25,207 nucleotides of DNA from Bacteroidales bacterium (lineage in GTDB: Bacteria; Bacteroidota; Bacteroidia; Bacteroidales; UBA932): NCBI GenBank assembly GCA_017631875.1, contig JAGBSL010000096.1, positions 1 through 25,207 on the forward strand, read 5' to 3'. The position numbers and the translations under genes are program-made. This document shows, in pieces, positions 1-7,198 of the stretch; position 1 is the first letter of the stretch; each line of letters begins with the position of its first letter. The notes beneath the pieces were generated by a model. That model did no database searches and was not told the DNA's origin. It saw nothing but the letters and a program-made list of their open reading frames with translations.

Positions 1-1
1 A

Positions 2-847
2 AAGAAGGATGCTCCATTCTTCCTGACTATCGCATATAATCCGCCTCACAGCCCGTATGAGAGCCTCGATGACTGCATGGCAGAGGATTATGCCTTATAT
101 GAAGATATGGGCTACTCGGAACTCTATGTGCGTGATAATGCTGACACGACATTGAGCAAGGCACCTGCTGCAAGGTATTATTTTGCCAATGTAACAGGAG
201 TAGACAGAGAATTCGGCCGTCTTCTCGATGCGCTTGAAGAGCTTGGATTGGATGATAACACGATAGTCATATTCACCTCAGACCATGGTGAGACCATGTG
301 TAGCCAGGGCACAGAAGACCCTAAGAATTCGATTTATACCGAATCCTTCAATGTGCCTTTCATGATCAGATACCCTGAGAAGATCCGCCCGAGAGTCGAA
401 TCCACATTATTGAGTTCGGTAGACATTATGCCTACCCTGCTTTCGATGGCCGGACTTAAGGACGAAATCCCCGCTACGGTCGAAGGCCGCGACCTTTCTC
501 CTGTAATCCTGGAGAATGACGAATACTGCGATATTCCGGAATCAGTCCTTTATATCCGCAACCTTAACGGACCGAAAGGTGAGGATGGCATGGTCAAAGG
601 CTTCTTCCCTGTCGCTCGAGGAATCAAGACAAGCAGATTTACATTCGAGATTTCCGTGAACAGGGACAAGACTCTGAAGGATGTCATAATATTCGACGAT
701 ATGCAGGATCCGTATCAGCTCTCCCCTATTTCATATAAGGATAATCCGGAGCTGTTCAAGAACCTTCTTGCCAAACTTGAAGCCAAGCTTGAGGAGGCTA
801 ACGATATCTGGTACAGGGAAGAAATGATCAAGAATCTGAAATTCTGA
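2..847 (+). CDS. Sulfatase, C-terminal part (5' end outside window)
   Basis: The reading frame is open from base 2, so the gene starts upstream; 281 residues are visible, against about 450-550 for the family. The visible part begins with PFFLTIAYNPPHSPYE, the sulfatase strand whose His contacts the substrate. It then carries VIFTSDHGE, in which Asp94 and His95 (partial numbering) match the metal-site motif of alkaline-phosphatase-fold sulfatases. The tail (GFFPVARGIKTSRFTF, then FDDMQDPYQLSP) is the usual C-terminal subdomain. The C/S-x-P-x-R formylglycine motif and any signal peptide lie outside the window. Such enzymes hydrolyse sulfate esters on glycans, normally in the periplasm or at the surface. 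The stop is 13 bases before the next gene, so the two are probably co-transcribed. A maturase gene lies at 5723-6937. The exact substrate cannot be read from this fragment. Confidence 0.93.
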   Translation, partial: KKDAPFFLTIAYNPPHSPYESLDDCMAEDYALYEDMGYSELYVRDNADTTLSKAPAARYYFANVTGVDREFGRLLDALEELGLDDNTIVIFTSDHGETMCSQGTEDPKNSIYTESFNVPFMIRYPEKIRPRVESTLLSSVDIMPTLLSMAGLKDEIPATVEGRDLSPVILENDEYCDIPESVLYIRNLNGPKGEDGMVKGFFPVARGIKTSRFTFEISVNRDKTLKDVIIFDDMQDPYQLSPISYKDNPELFKNLLAKLEAKLEEANDIWYREEMIKNLKF

Positions 848-860
848 TAAAACCAATCAT

Positions 861-3407
861 ATGAAAAGAATCACATTAATTACATCACTGATCATCCTTG
901 CATTCGGCACGGTTGTTTCCTGCGTGAACAAAGAAGAGTGGGAAGACCGTCTGGAAAATCTGGATGAAAGGATTGCAGCTCTGGAAAAGACTGTCGGTGA
1001 GATCAACGACAATGCGTTGGCCATCAGCAAATTTGCCAGAGAGGAGATCCTCATTGTCAGGTACACTGAGCTTGACCATGGCTATGAGCTGGAGTTGAGC
1101 GACGGTACAAAGATCACTATCACCGATGGAGCATCTGCTCCAGGCATCGTTCCTATCGTCACAATCGACAAGGACGGTAACTGGCTCATGTCGATCGACG
1201 GTGGCGAGACATTCACCGCTATCAAAGGTGCAGTCAACGCATTCAAGGAGTCTGGTCAGACACCGCAGTTCAAGATTGACGCTGACGGATACTGGCTTGT
1301 CAGCGTAGATGGCGGCAAGACTTTCGCACACATTCTTGGCGCGAATGGAAAGCCTTTGAGCGCTACTGATGCAGCCGTTACTGCCGGCAAGGCAAAATAT
1401 TTCAATGACATCACCTTCGATAAGGAGAATGGAATCTTTACCATGACTCTGGTCAGCGGCGAGGTTCTTTCTGTTCCTGTTGTAGAGTCTTTCTACATCA
1501 AGGTTGCCGGATACGCTGAGAAGGCTGTCATTCTGCTTGACCAGACACTCAAGTATAAGGTCGAGATGAATGAGGTCAAGGACGCATTCTTCAAGGTTCC
1601 TGAAGGCTGGAGAGCTGTTCTCACAGACAGCGAACTCCAGATTACTGCTCCATCAGCAGGCACACCTGGCGAGTACACAATCAATCTTGTACTTACATCA
1701 GTTGACGGATTCATTCTCAACGAGGTATTCGTATTCACCCTCAGCAACGAGGCATATGATGCGTCAAGCTGCAAAGTCTTCAATGACTGGAAGGTAGGAA
1801 ATGCCGACAACGTACTTCTTGACTTCTCGTATGCTGGATATATGCGTGGTGAAGTTGCTCCCCTAGAGGCAGAGGCACTCGGATATAAGGTATATAATGT
1901 AATGGATTATGGTGCCGTGCCCAACGACGGCATTTCAGACCGTGATGCTTTCCTTGCCTGTGTAGAAGCTGCTACAGGAGTAAAATTCTCAGCAAGCAAC
2001 AAGGTTCTTACTCTCGCACACAAGGAAAAGGCAAATGCGATCGTATATTTTCCTGAAGGAGAATTCATTCTTCACACAGCTGACGACAACTATACTGTTG
2101 ACGGCGTGACATACAGCCGTACGATTCAGATACGTGCAGGAAACTTCGTTCTTCGTGGTGCAGGACGAGACAAGACGACTCTCGTAATGCAGGATCCGAA
2201 CCTTCCGACAGATGCAAAGGTGCTTTACAGCTCGCCTGTGATGCTTGATTTCAAGCACAACAGCAGCTTTACTCCAGAAGGATCTCCAGACGTTGTCAAG
2301 AATGCGAAGAAAGGTGCCTTCTCGGTGGAGCTTTCGTCTACTACAGGACTCAAAGAGGATTCTTGGGTAGTACTCAGCGTTCAGAACAACGATCCTGCTT
2401 ATGTTGCTGAAGAGCTTAAGGCGGGAAACGTTGTGCCAGGCGAACTTGGACCTGATCACGATATCAACAAGAACGGCGTGAAGGTATACGAATACCACCA
2501 GATCAAGTCTATTGAGGGCAATGTGGTGACATTCTACGAACCTATCCACCATGAGGTTGACATAAACTACACAAACTTCTCGGGCAACAACAGCTATAAC
2601 TGGAAGGTCATGAACTACCCTCATTATGAAAATGTCGGTATCGAGGACCTTACCTTCAAGGGCGATTGCAAGAGCGGTTTCAAGCACCATGACAGCTGGG
2701 AGGATGACGGAGCGTTCAAACCTCTCAGCATGACGCGTCTGACAAACTCATGGCTCCGTCGTGTACGCTTTACAAGCGTCAGCGAGGCCTGCTCCGTAAC
2801 CAACTGCGCAAACGTTTCTGTTTACGATGTCATTATCGACGGAAAGCGTGGTCACTCATCTATCAGATCACAGGTTTCTACCAGAGTATTCATCGGTGCG
2901 ACAGTTGACCGTTCAAGCGGATACCTTGTAGACAATGCTTCTTCATTCGTTGAAGGTGCGGGTCAGTATCATGCTGTAGGAGTGTCAAAGCCTGCTATCG
3001 GAACAGTTCTTTGGAGGAACGTATGGGGTTCAGACGCATGTTTCGAGTCTCATGCTACTCAGCCACGTGCCACTCTTATCGACTGCTGCACAGGCGGTTG
3101 GATGAGATTCAGACAGGGTGGTGACGCAAATCAGGTTCCAAACCACCTTGCAGACCTCACAGTTTGGAATTTCTGCTCTGTTACTCCTGCTTCGGGTGTG
3201 TTCAACTGGTGGGATCATGATAGCCAGTGGTGGAAGTTCCTTCCTCCTATCGTTGTAGGATTCCATGGACAGACAACGACATTCGACGAAAGCCAGATGA
3301 CAGTCAACTACAGCAATGGCATTCCTGTCAATCCGGAATCACTTTACGAGGCACAGATCAAAGAAAGGCTTGGAGCAGTTCCAGCTTGGTTAGTTTCATT
3401 GAAATAA
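861..3407 (+). CDS. Surface lipoprotein: coiled coil plus pectate-lyase-like beta-helix (DUF4955-like C-terminus)
   Basis: 848 residues. Residues 1-21 form a lipoprotein signal ending at Cys21 (VVSC). Residues about 26-56 are a short heptad-rich coiled coil (LENLDERIAALEKTVGEIN) followed by a beta-rich stretch, resembling DUF4988. Two similar motifs follow, DKDGNWLMSIDGGETF (about 103-118) and DADGYWLVSVDGGKTF (about 140-155). From about residue 340, YNVMDYGAVPNDGISD opens a right-handed beta-helix of the pectate lyase 3 superfamily. The end (FLPPIVVGFHG and nearby) resembles DUF4955. The likely role is binding or cleavage of a uronic-acid polysaccharide at the outer membrane; catalytic residues cannot be assigned by eye. 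The gene follows the sulfatase after 13 bases and is followed 14 bases later by another lipoprotein with the same N-terminal plan, so the three form an operon. Confidence 0.85.
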   Translation: MKRITLITSLIILAFGTVVSCVNKEEWEDRLENLDERIAALEKTVGEINDNALAISKFAREEILIVRYTELDHGYELELSDGTKITITDGASAPGIVPIVTIDKDGNWLMSIDGGETFTAIKGAVNAFKESGQTPQFKIDADGYWLVSVDGGKTFAHILGANGKPLSATDAAVTAGKAKYFNDITFDKENGIFTMTLVSGEVLSVPVVESFYIKVAGYAEKAVILLDQTLKYKVEMNEVKDAFFKVPEGWRAVLTDSELQITAPSAGTPGEYTINLVLTSVDGFILNEVFVFTLSNEAYDASSCKVFNDWKVGNADNVLLDFSYAGYMRGEVAPLEAEALGYKVYNVMDYGAVPNDGISDRDAFLACVEAATGVKFSASNKVLTLAHKEKANAIVYFPEGEFILHTADDNYTVDGVTYSRTIQIRAGNFVLRGAGRDKTTLVMQDPNLPTDAKVLYSSPVMLDFKHNSSFTPEGSPDVVKNAKKGAFSVELSSTTGLKEDSWVVLSVQNNDPAYVAEELKAGNVVPGELGPDHDINKNGVKVYEYHQIKSIEGNVVTFYEPIHHEVDINYTNFSGNNSYNWKVMNYPHYENVGIEDLTFKGDCKSGFKHHDSWEDDGAFKPLSMTRLTNSWLRRVRFTSVSEACSVTNCANVSVYDVIIDGKRGHSSIRSQVSTRVFIGATVDRSSGYLVDNASSFVEGAGQYHAVGVSKPAIGTVLWRNVWGSDACFESHATQPRATLIDCCTGGWMRFRQGGDANQVPNHLADLTVWNFCSVTPASGVFNWWDHDSQWWKFLPPIVVGFHGQTTTFDESQMTVNYSNGIPVNPESLYEAQIKERLGAVPAWLVSLK

Positions 3408-3421
3408 AAATATATAGATAT

Positions 3422-5668
3422 ATGAACAAGTTATTCAGATTATTTGCAGCCGCTGCATTCACCCTTGGTGTGTCTGTGGCGTGTACAGACCTGAGCGACA
3501 TAGAGGACAGACTCGATTCGCTCGAAGGAAGAGTCACTGCACTCGAGACTCAGATTGTCGGCCTTAACGGCAATATCGCAGCACTGCAGCAGCTCGTTGC
3601 TGGCGGTACGATCAATTCAGCTACAGTTAAAGACGGCGTTTGGACAATCGTGTTGTCAAACGGTGAGACATTGACTCTTACACAGGGAGCTGTCGGAGTC
3701 GGAAATGCTCCTATCATGTCAGTAGACGCAGAAGGATATTGGATGGTTGACTATGGTAATGGCGCTACTCATATCCTTATTGACGGCAACAAGGTAAAGG
3801 CTATCGGAACAGACGGTATCACTCCAGTATTCGGTGTTGATGCAGAAGGCTTCTGGACTGTAAGCTACGATGGCGGCCAGACATTCACTCAGGTACTTGG
3901 AGAAGACGGCAAGCCGGTAAGTGCTCTTCCTCAGGGAGAGGTACAGGACCCTTATTTCGAGGATGTAAAGCTTGTAGACGGAAATCTTGAGATTACGCTC
4001 AGAAGCGGTGAGAAGATCACTGTCCCTGTCATTGCTGATTTCCTTTGCGCAATCGAGGTTGCTGGTCTTCAGCTTTTCGAGCCAGGTGAAGCAAAGCCTT
4101 TCAACGTTACAGTCAAGGGTGTACAGAGCACAATGATCACTACGCCAGCAGGCTGGAATGCTTCTCTTTCTGAGGCAGTTGACGGTAAGGCTGTCCTCAC
4201 TGTTACTGCTCCTGCAGCAACCAAGTCTACACTTGCTGACAGCGGTTCTGACGTTACAATCCTTGCATTCTCTGCACAGAACTATGCAGCAATCACTAAG
4301 ATCCAGGTTCAGCTCACTGATGCTCCTGTTGTAATCAACCCTATCGCAAACGTATCTGCAGGCGAGGCAACTGAGACTACCCTCACCTACAACGTAGCAA
4401 CTGCGGATGCAACTTCTTGGAAGTACATCCACCAGCTGGAGACCGAGGCTGCTCCAGATGCAGATAAGATCGCTGCAGAGGGAGCTGAAGGTACAGGTTC
4501 AAGCATCACTATCGAAGGACTTGAGTCTGGAACAGCATACGTACTTTATGTACTCCCTATCAACGGAACAATCCAGGGTAAAGTAGCTTCAGCAAAGAAC
4601 ACTACAGTTGAAGTTGTAGAGGTCATCACTGACCTTTATCAGGCATACCTTGACGGTAAGGAGATCGAGATTGCTGGTAAGACATATAGCCTTGCAGTAA
4701 ACGGCGAGCCTGTTCTCAAGGTTGCAGCAAGCAAGGCTGACGCTACATTCAAGAACACATTCCACCAGAAGGAGTCTGCAGTGGTATTCCTTGAGGCAGA
4801 AGGCGAAAACACATTCGCACTGACATCAGTTGCCGAGATCAAGGGTAACATCGCTCTCGTCAGCCGTTACACAGACAAGCCTGTGACTGTAGAGTGGACT
4901 TCAAACATCAAGCTGATGAACGGTTCATTCACAGTTGACAACATGGTTCTCGACGGTAATGGCATAACAGTAGGTTACTTCATGAACAACGCTAACGCAA
5001 CTGCTGACTTCGGCGGCGTATACATGAATAACGTTACTGTAAAGAATATCATCAAGCCTGTACTTTACGCTAACGTAGCGACATTCGGCTTCAATGAATT
5101 CGTGGTTACAAATTCGACATTCCACGTAGCTGCAGGTGCTCAGGCAAAGTTCCAGCTCTTCAACTTCTACAAGTCATCAGTTCTTCATACATACAAGAAG
5201 ATCACCTTCGACAACAACATCGTGTACTGCGATGACCTTGCTCACCAGGTTCAGCTCTTCAACTATGACCAGAACGTTGCGCAGGCAGGCTCTCCATGGG
5301 AGGTAGAGGTAAGCATCTGCAACAACACCATCTACAACGCTCCAAGTGCAAACGGATACTTCAAGTTCTTCCAGGTGAAGTCACTCAAGATGAACAAGAA
5401 CATCTTCTGGGCAGATCCAAGCATCAATGTCACTACATACTGCATGATCATCTACAGCGAGGGACAGGACCAGACAGTATTCGATACTACTGACAACATT
5501 GCTTATGGTAATGCAGGAAACTGGACAATTGCACACAGCAACTCTAAGTTCATCCCAGAAGTAAACAAGATCGAAAAGCTTGCGGCTTCTCCTCTTGCAA
5601 CAGCAGATGTGGCAACAGGTACATTCACTGCAACAGCTGACTACGCATCATACGGTGCTCAGAGATAA
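3422..5668 (+). CDS. Surface lipoprotein: coiled coil, Fn3-like domain and DUF4957/DUF5123-like beta-helix
   Basis: 748 residues. ATG at 3422 is chosen because it gives a clean lipoprotein signal (MNKLFRLFAAAAFTLG, Cys21) and lies 14 bases after the previous stop; the frame is open further upstream but would overlap that gene. Order: signal 1-21, coiled coil about 27-60 (IEDRLDSLEGRVTALETQ), two DGYW-type motifs (VDAEGYWMVDYGNG and VDAEGFWTVSYDGGQTF), an Fn3-like domain about 303-400, and from about 490 a beta-helix with short Asn-rich rungs (FDNNIVYCDD, CNNTIYNAP) ending in SYGAQR. The C-terminal half resembles DUF4957/DUF5123 proteins of Bacteroidetes glycan loci. No catalytic site is evident, so a surface glycan-binding role is likely. 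It is the last gene of the operon, before the terminator at 5688-5726. Related beta-helices occur at 7199-9019 and 20186-23551. Confidence 0.85.
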   Translation: MNKLFRLFAAAAFTLGVSVACTDLSDIEDRLDSLEGRVTALETQIVGLNGNIAALQQLVAGGTINSATVKDGVWTIVLSNGETLTLTQGAVGVGNAPIMSVDAEGYWMVDYGNGATHILIDGNKVKAIGTDGITPVFGVDAEGFWTVSYDGGQTFTQVLGEDGKPVSALPQGEVQDPYFEDVKLVDGNLEITLRSGEKITVPVIADFLCAIEVAGLQLFEPGEAKPFNVTVKGVQSTMITTPAGWNASLSEAVDGKAVLTVTAPAATKSTLADSGSDVTILAFSAQNYAAITKIQVQLTDAPVVINPIANVSAGEATETTLTYNVATADATSWKYIHQLETEAAPDADKIAAEGAEGTGSSITIEGLESGTAYVLYVLPINGTIQGKVASAKNTTVEVVEVITDLYQAYLDGKEIEIAGKTYSLAVNGEPVLKVAASKADATFKNTFHQKESAVVFLEAEGENTFALTSVAEIKGNIALVSRYTDKPVTVEWTSNIKLMNGSFTVDNMVLDGNGITVGYFMNNANATADFGGVYMNNVTVKNIIKPVLYANVATFGFNEFVVTNSTFHVAAGAQAKFQLFNFYKSSVLHTYKKITFDNNIVYCDDLAHQVQLFNYDQNVAQAGSPWEVEVSICNNTIYNAPSANGYFKFFQVKSLKMNKNIFWADPSINVTTYCMIIYSEGQDQTVFDTTDNIAYGNAGNWTIAHSNSKFIPEVNKIEKLAASPLATADVATGTFTATADYASYGAQR

Positions 5669-5687
5669 GCTGTTGATTTGATATAGC

Positions 5688-5726
5688 AAAGACTCGGTTC
5701 ATGTCATTTGAACCGAGTCTTTTTAT
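5688..5726 (+). terminator. Rho-independent terminator of the sulfatase operon
   Basis: A perfect 14-bp stem (AAAGACTCGGTTCA at 5688-5701 pairing with TGAACCGAGTCTTT at 5709-5722) encloses a 7-base loop and runs into a T tract. It sits 19 bases after the stop at 5668. Its right edge touches the stop codon of the convergent gene at 5723, so the hairpin may serve both strands, although only the plus strand has a T tract. Confidence 0.93.
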
Positions 5727-6937
5727 TTGAACAGCTTCATCACGTTAGCCGGGGGACGCTGGGACATCAACTCATTCTTCATGTAATCCATGTAAGGCGC
5801 AGCGTGCTTGAAATATTGGTGATACCCCTTGCAGAGATAATTGAGATTCTGCTCTCCGTCTTCGGTTTGAGCAAAACGGTCCTTAGGGCATCCTCCGTTA
5901 CAAGCGAAGAGGTAGCCGCAGCTGCGGCATTGACCTGGCAGACTCCCCTGCTTCTTTCTACCGAACTCGAGCTGCCTTTCACTATACATCATCTCCAGAA
6001 GCGTGTTCTGTCTGATATTTCCAAGCTTATATTCAGGGAAGACAAAGTGGTCGCACGAGTATACGTCTCCGTTGTACTCCATGACTCCTGCATGCCCGCA
6101 GCTGCGTGCCATCGTGCATAATCCCGGATCCACTCCGACCCAGTTGGCCAGAGTAGCATCGAATAACTGTATGAAATACTGTCCTACATCGTTGCGGACC
6201 CACTCGTCAAAGATGGTGCAAAGGAAATTCCCCCAATCTTCGGGGGTCACTGAAAAGCGCGCAAGTCGACAATCCTTCTGATTTGGAGCTGCAAGGTGTC
6301 GCCCGTCTTCATGTTCGGCCAAACGTTCGACAATCGGAGTGAACTGTATGTATCGGCAGCCTATCGACTTGAAGAAATTATAGAATTCCTTCGGGTGCTT
6401 GACATTCAGGTCATTGACTACCGCCATTGCGTTCCACATCACGCCATGTTTGTTCAAGAGGTTGATTCCGCGTATCACCTGATGAAATGATGGCTGTCCG
6501 AGGCGGTTCTGCCTGTATGCATCGTGAACCTCCTTCGGACCGTCAATAGACACTCCCACCAGCCAGTTGTTTTCCTTGAAGAACCTGCACCACTCGTCCG
6601 TGAGCATTGTTCCATTGGTCTGGAATGCGTTGTCTATCGTCCTGCCTCGGGCATATTTCTTTTGCAGCTGCAGGGCCTTCTGATAGAAACTCAGCGGACG
6701 CATCATGGTCTCGCCTCCATGCCAAAGGAAAAGGACATTGGGTGTCGTCTGCGATTCTATATACTGTTTTACGAAATGCTCCAGAAGAGAGTCGGACATC
6801 AAGGTTTTGGGACTATCATTGTGCATGTGTGACTTCTCGAGGTAATAACAATACTCACAAGCCAGGTTGCACATGGCTCCGGCCGGCTTGAGCATGACAT
6901 ACAGAGGTTCTTCAAAAGGTGAATACACTGGTCCCAT
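5723..6937 (-). CDS. Anaerobic sulfatase-maturating enzyme (radical SAM, SPASM domain)
   Basis: 404 residues, the usual length of anSME. Near the N-terminus CNLACEYC gives the radical SAM CxxxCxxC motif (Cys23, Cys27, Cys30), followed by YYLEK, typical of anSME. LFLWHGGETMMRP and AFQTNGTMLTDEWC are further conserved stretches. The C-terminal SPASM part has many Cys residues for auxiliary iron-sulfur clusters (SCGHAGVMEYNGDVYSCDH, then QCRSCGYLFACNGGCPKDRF). The enzyme oxidises an active-site Cys or Ser of a sulfatase to formylglycine in the cytoplasm before export, using S-adenosylmethionine. The start MGPVYSPFEEPLYVMLKPAG aligns with known family starts (homologues of Bacteroides chuR). It is transcribed towards the sulfatase operon and away from the gene at 7045. 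The sulfatase at 2-847 is an obvious client. Confidence 0.95.
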   Translation of the reverse strand: MGPVYSPFEEPLYVMLKPAGAMCNLACEYCYYLEKSHMHNDSPKTLMSDSLLEHFVKQYIESQTTPNVLFLWHGGETMMRPLSFYQKALQLQKKYARGRTIDNAFQTNGTMLTDEWCRFFKENNWLVGVSIDGPKEVHDAYRQNRLGQPSFHQVIRGINLLNKHGVMWNAMAVVNDLNVKHPKEFYNFFKSIGCRYIQFTPIVERLAEHEDGRHLAAPNQKDCRLARFSVTPEDWGNFLCTIFDEWVRNDVGQYFIQLFDATLANWVGVDPGLCTMARSCGHAGVMEYNGDVYSCDHFVFPEYKLGNIRQNTLLEMMYSERQLEFGRKKQGSLPGQCRSCGYLFACNGGCPKDRFAQTEDGEQNLNYLCKGYHQYFKHAAPYMDYMKNELMSQRPPANVMKLFK

Positions 6938-6956
6938 TTATAACATGTCTTTCAAA

Positions 6957-6972
6957 CAAAGGTACAAATATA
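6957..6972 (-). promoter_or_regulatory. Candidate promoter elements for the sulfatase-maturase gene
   Basis: On the minus strand, two overlapping-register -7 matches to TAnnTTTG stand just before the start codon: TATATTTG (6965-6972) and TACCTTTG (6957-6964). The second has a weak -33 match, TTGG, at 6985-6988 with a 20-base spacer. The leader would be only about 10-25 bases. The elements lie next to the plus-strand promoter at 6976-7006, so the two directions may compete. Confidence 0.45.
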
Positions 6973-6975
6973 ATT

Positions 6976-7006
6976 TTTGTGAAACCAATTAGTTTTCATA
7001 CTTTTG
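6976..7006 (+). promoter_or_regulatory. Bacteroidetes primary-sigma promoter for the small-peptide/fimbrillin-fusion operon
   Basis: TTTG at 6976-6979, a 19-base spacer, and TACTTTTG at 6999-7006 match the Bacteroidetes consensus TTTG-N19-21-TAnnTTTG exactly. Transcription would begin near 7013, about 30 bases before the ATG at 7045. Confidence 0.75.
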
Positions 7007-7044
7007 CTGAGATTTGATTAAACAATATACTTAATTGATAAACT

Positions 7045-7182
7045 ATGACAAAAAACATTACGACATCAGTCGCAACAACCTACGAGTCACCGCTTTGTGA
7101 CATCGTAGAGATCAAGTCAGAGGGGGTTCTCTGCAGCTCATTTGAAACACCGGAAGAATATGACAAACCATACGAATGGTAA
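7045..7182 (+). CDS. 45-residue peptide upstream of the fimbrillin-like lipoprotein
   Basis: ATG at 7045 opens a 45-codon frame ending in TAA at 7180-7182. The peptide contains YESPLCDIVEIKSEGVLCSS, then an acidic and aromatic tail ending DKPYEW. There is no signal peptide or membrane segment. The gene lies about 40 bases downstream of a consensus promoter, and its stop is 16 bases before the next ATG, so it looks like the first gene of a two-gene operon. The pattern Y-x-x-P, a hydrophobic/acidic stretch, E-G-V-L-C-x-S and a short acidic tail recalls small uncharacterised Bacteroidales proteins encoded near surface lipoprotein genes; that comparison is from memory. Its function is unknown. 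A leader-peptide role is also possible. Confidence 0.7.
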   Translation: MTKNITTSVATTYESPLCDIVEIKSEGVLCSSFETPEEYDKPYEW

Positions 7183-7183
7183 A

Positions 7184-7190
7184 TGGAGGA
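7184..7190 (+). promoter_or_regulatory. Ribosome binding site fixing the start at 7199
   Basis: TGGAGGA lies 8 bases before ATG 7199, immediately after the stop of the 45-residue peptide gene. It is one of the few strong Shine-Dalgarno sequences in the window and decides the start of the lipoprotein. Confidence 0.7.
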
Positions 7191-7198
7191 TTACAGAG

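Noticed and set aside
1989..2690. Open frame on the minus strand (233 codons)
   Set aside because: It is antisense to the beta-helix lipoprotein, with no signal, domain or start context.
3227..3421. Upstream extension of the lipoprotein gene starting at 3422
   Set aside because: It would overlap the previous coding region by about 180 bases and bury a clean lipoprotein signal inside the protein.
3719..4432. Long open frame on the minus strand (237 codons)
   Set aside because: It lies antisense to a well-supported lipoprotein gene and its composition looks like a frame shadow, with many Ser, Cys and Arg residues and no domain.
7142..7198. Earlier in-frame ATG for the fimbrillin-fusion gene
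   Set aside because: It overlaps the small peptide gene, and the ATG at 7199 has a Shine-Dalgarno sequence and begins a normal lipoprotein signal.
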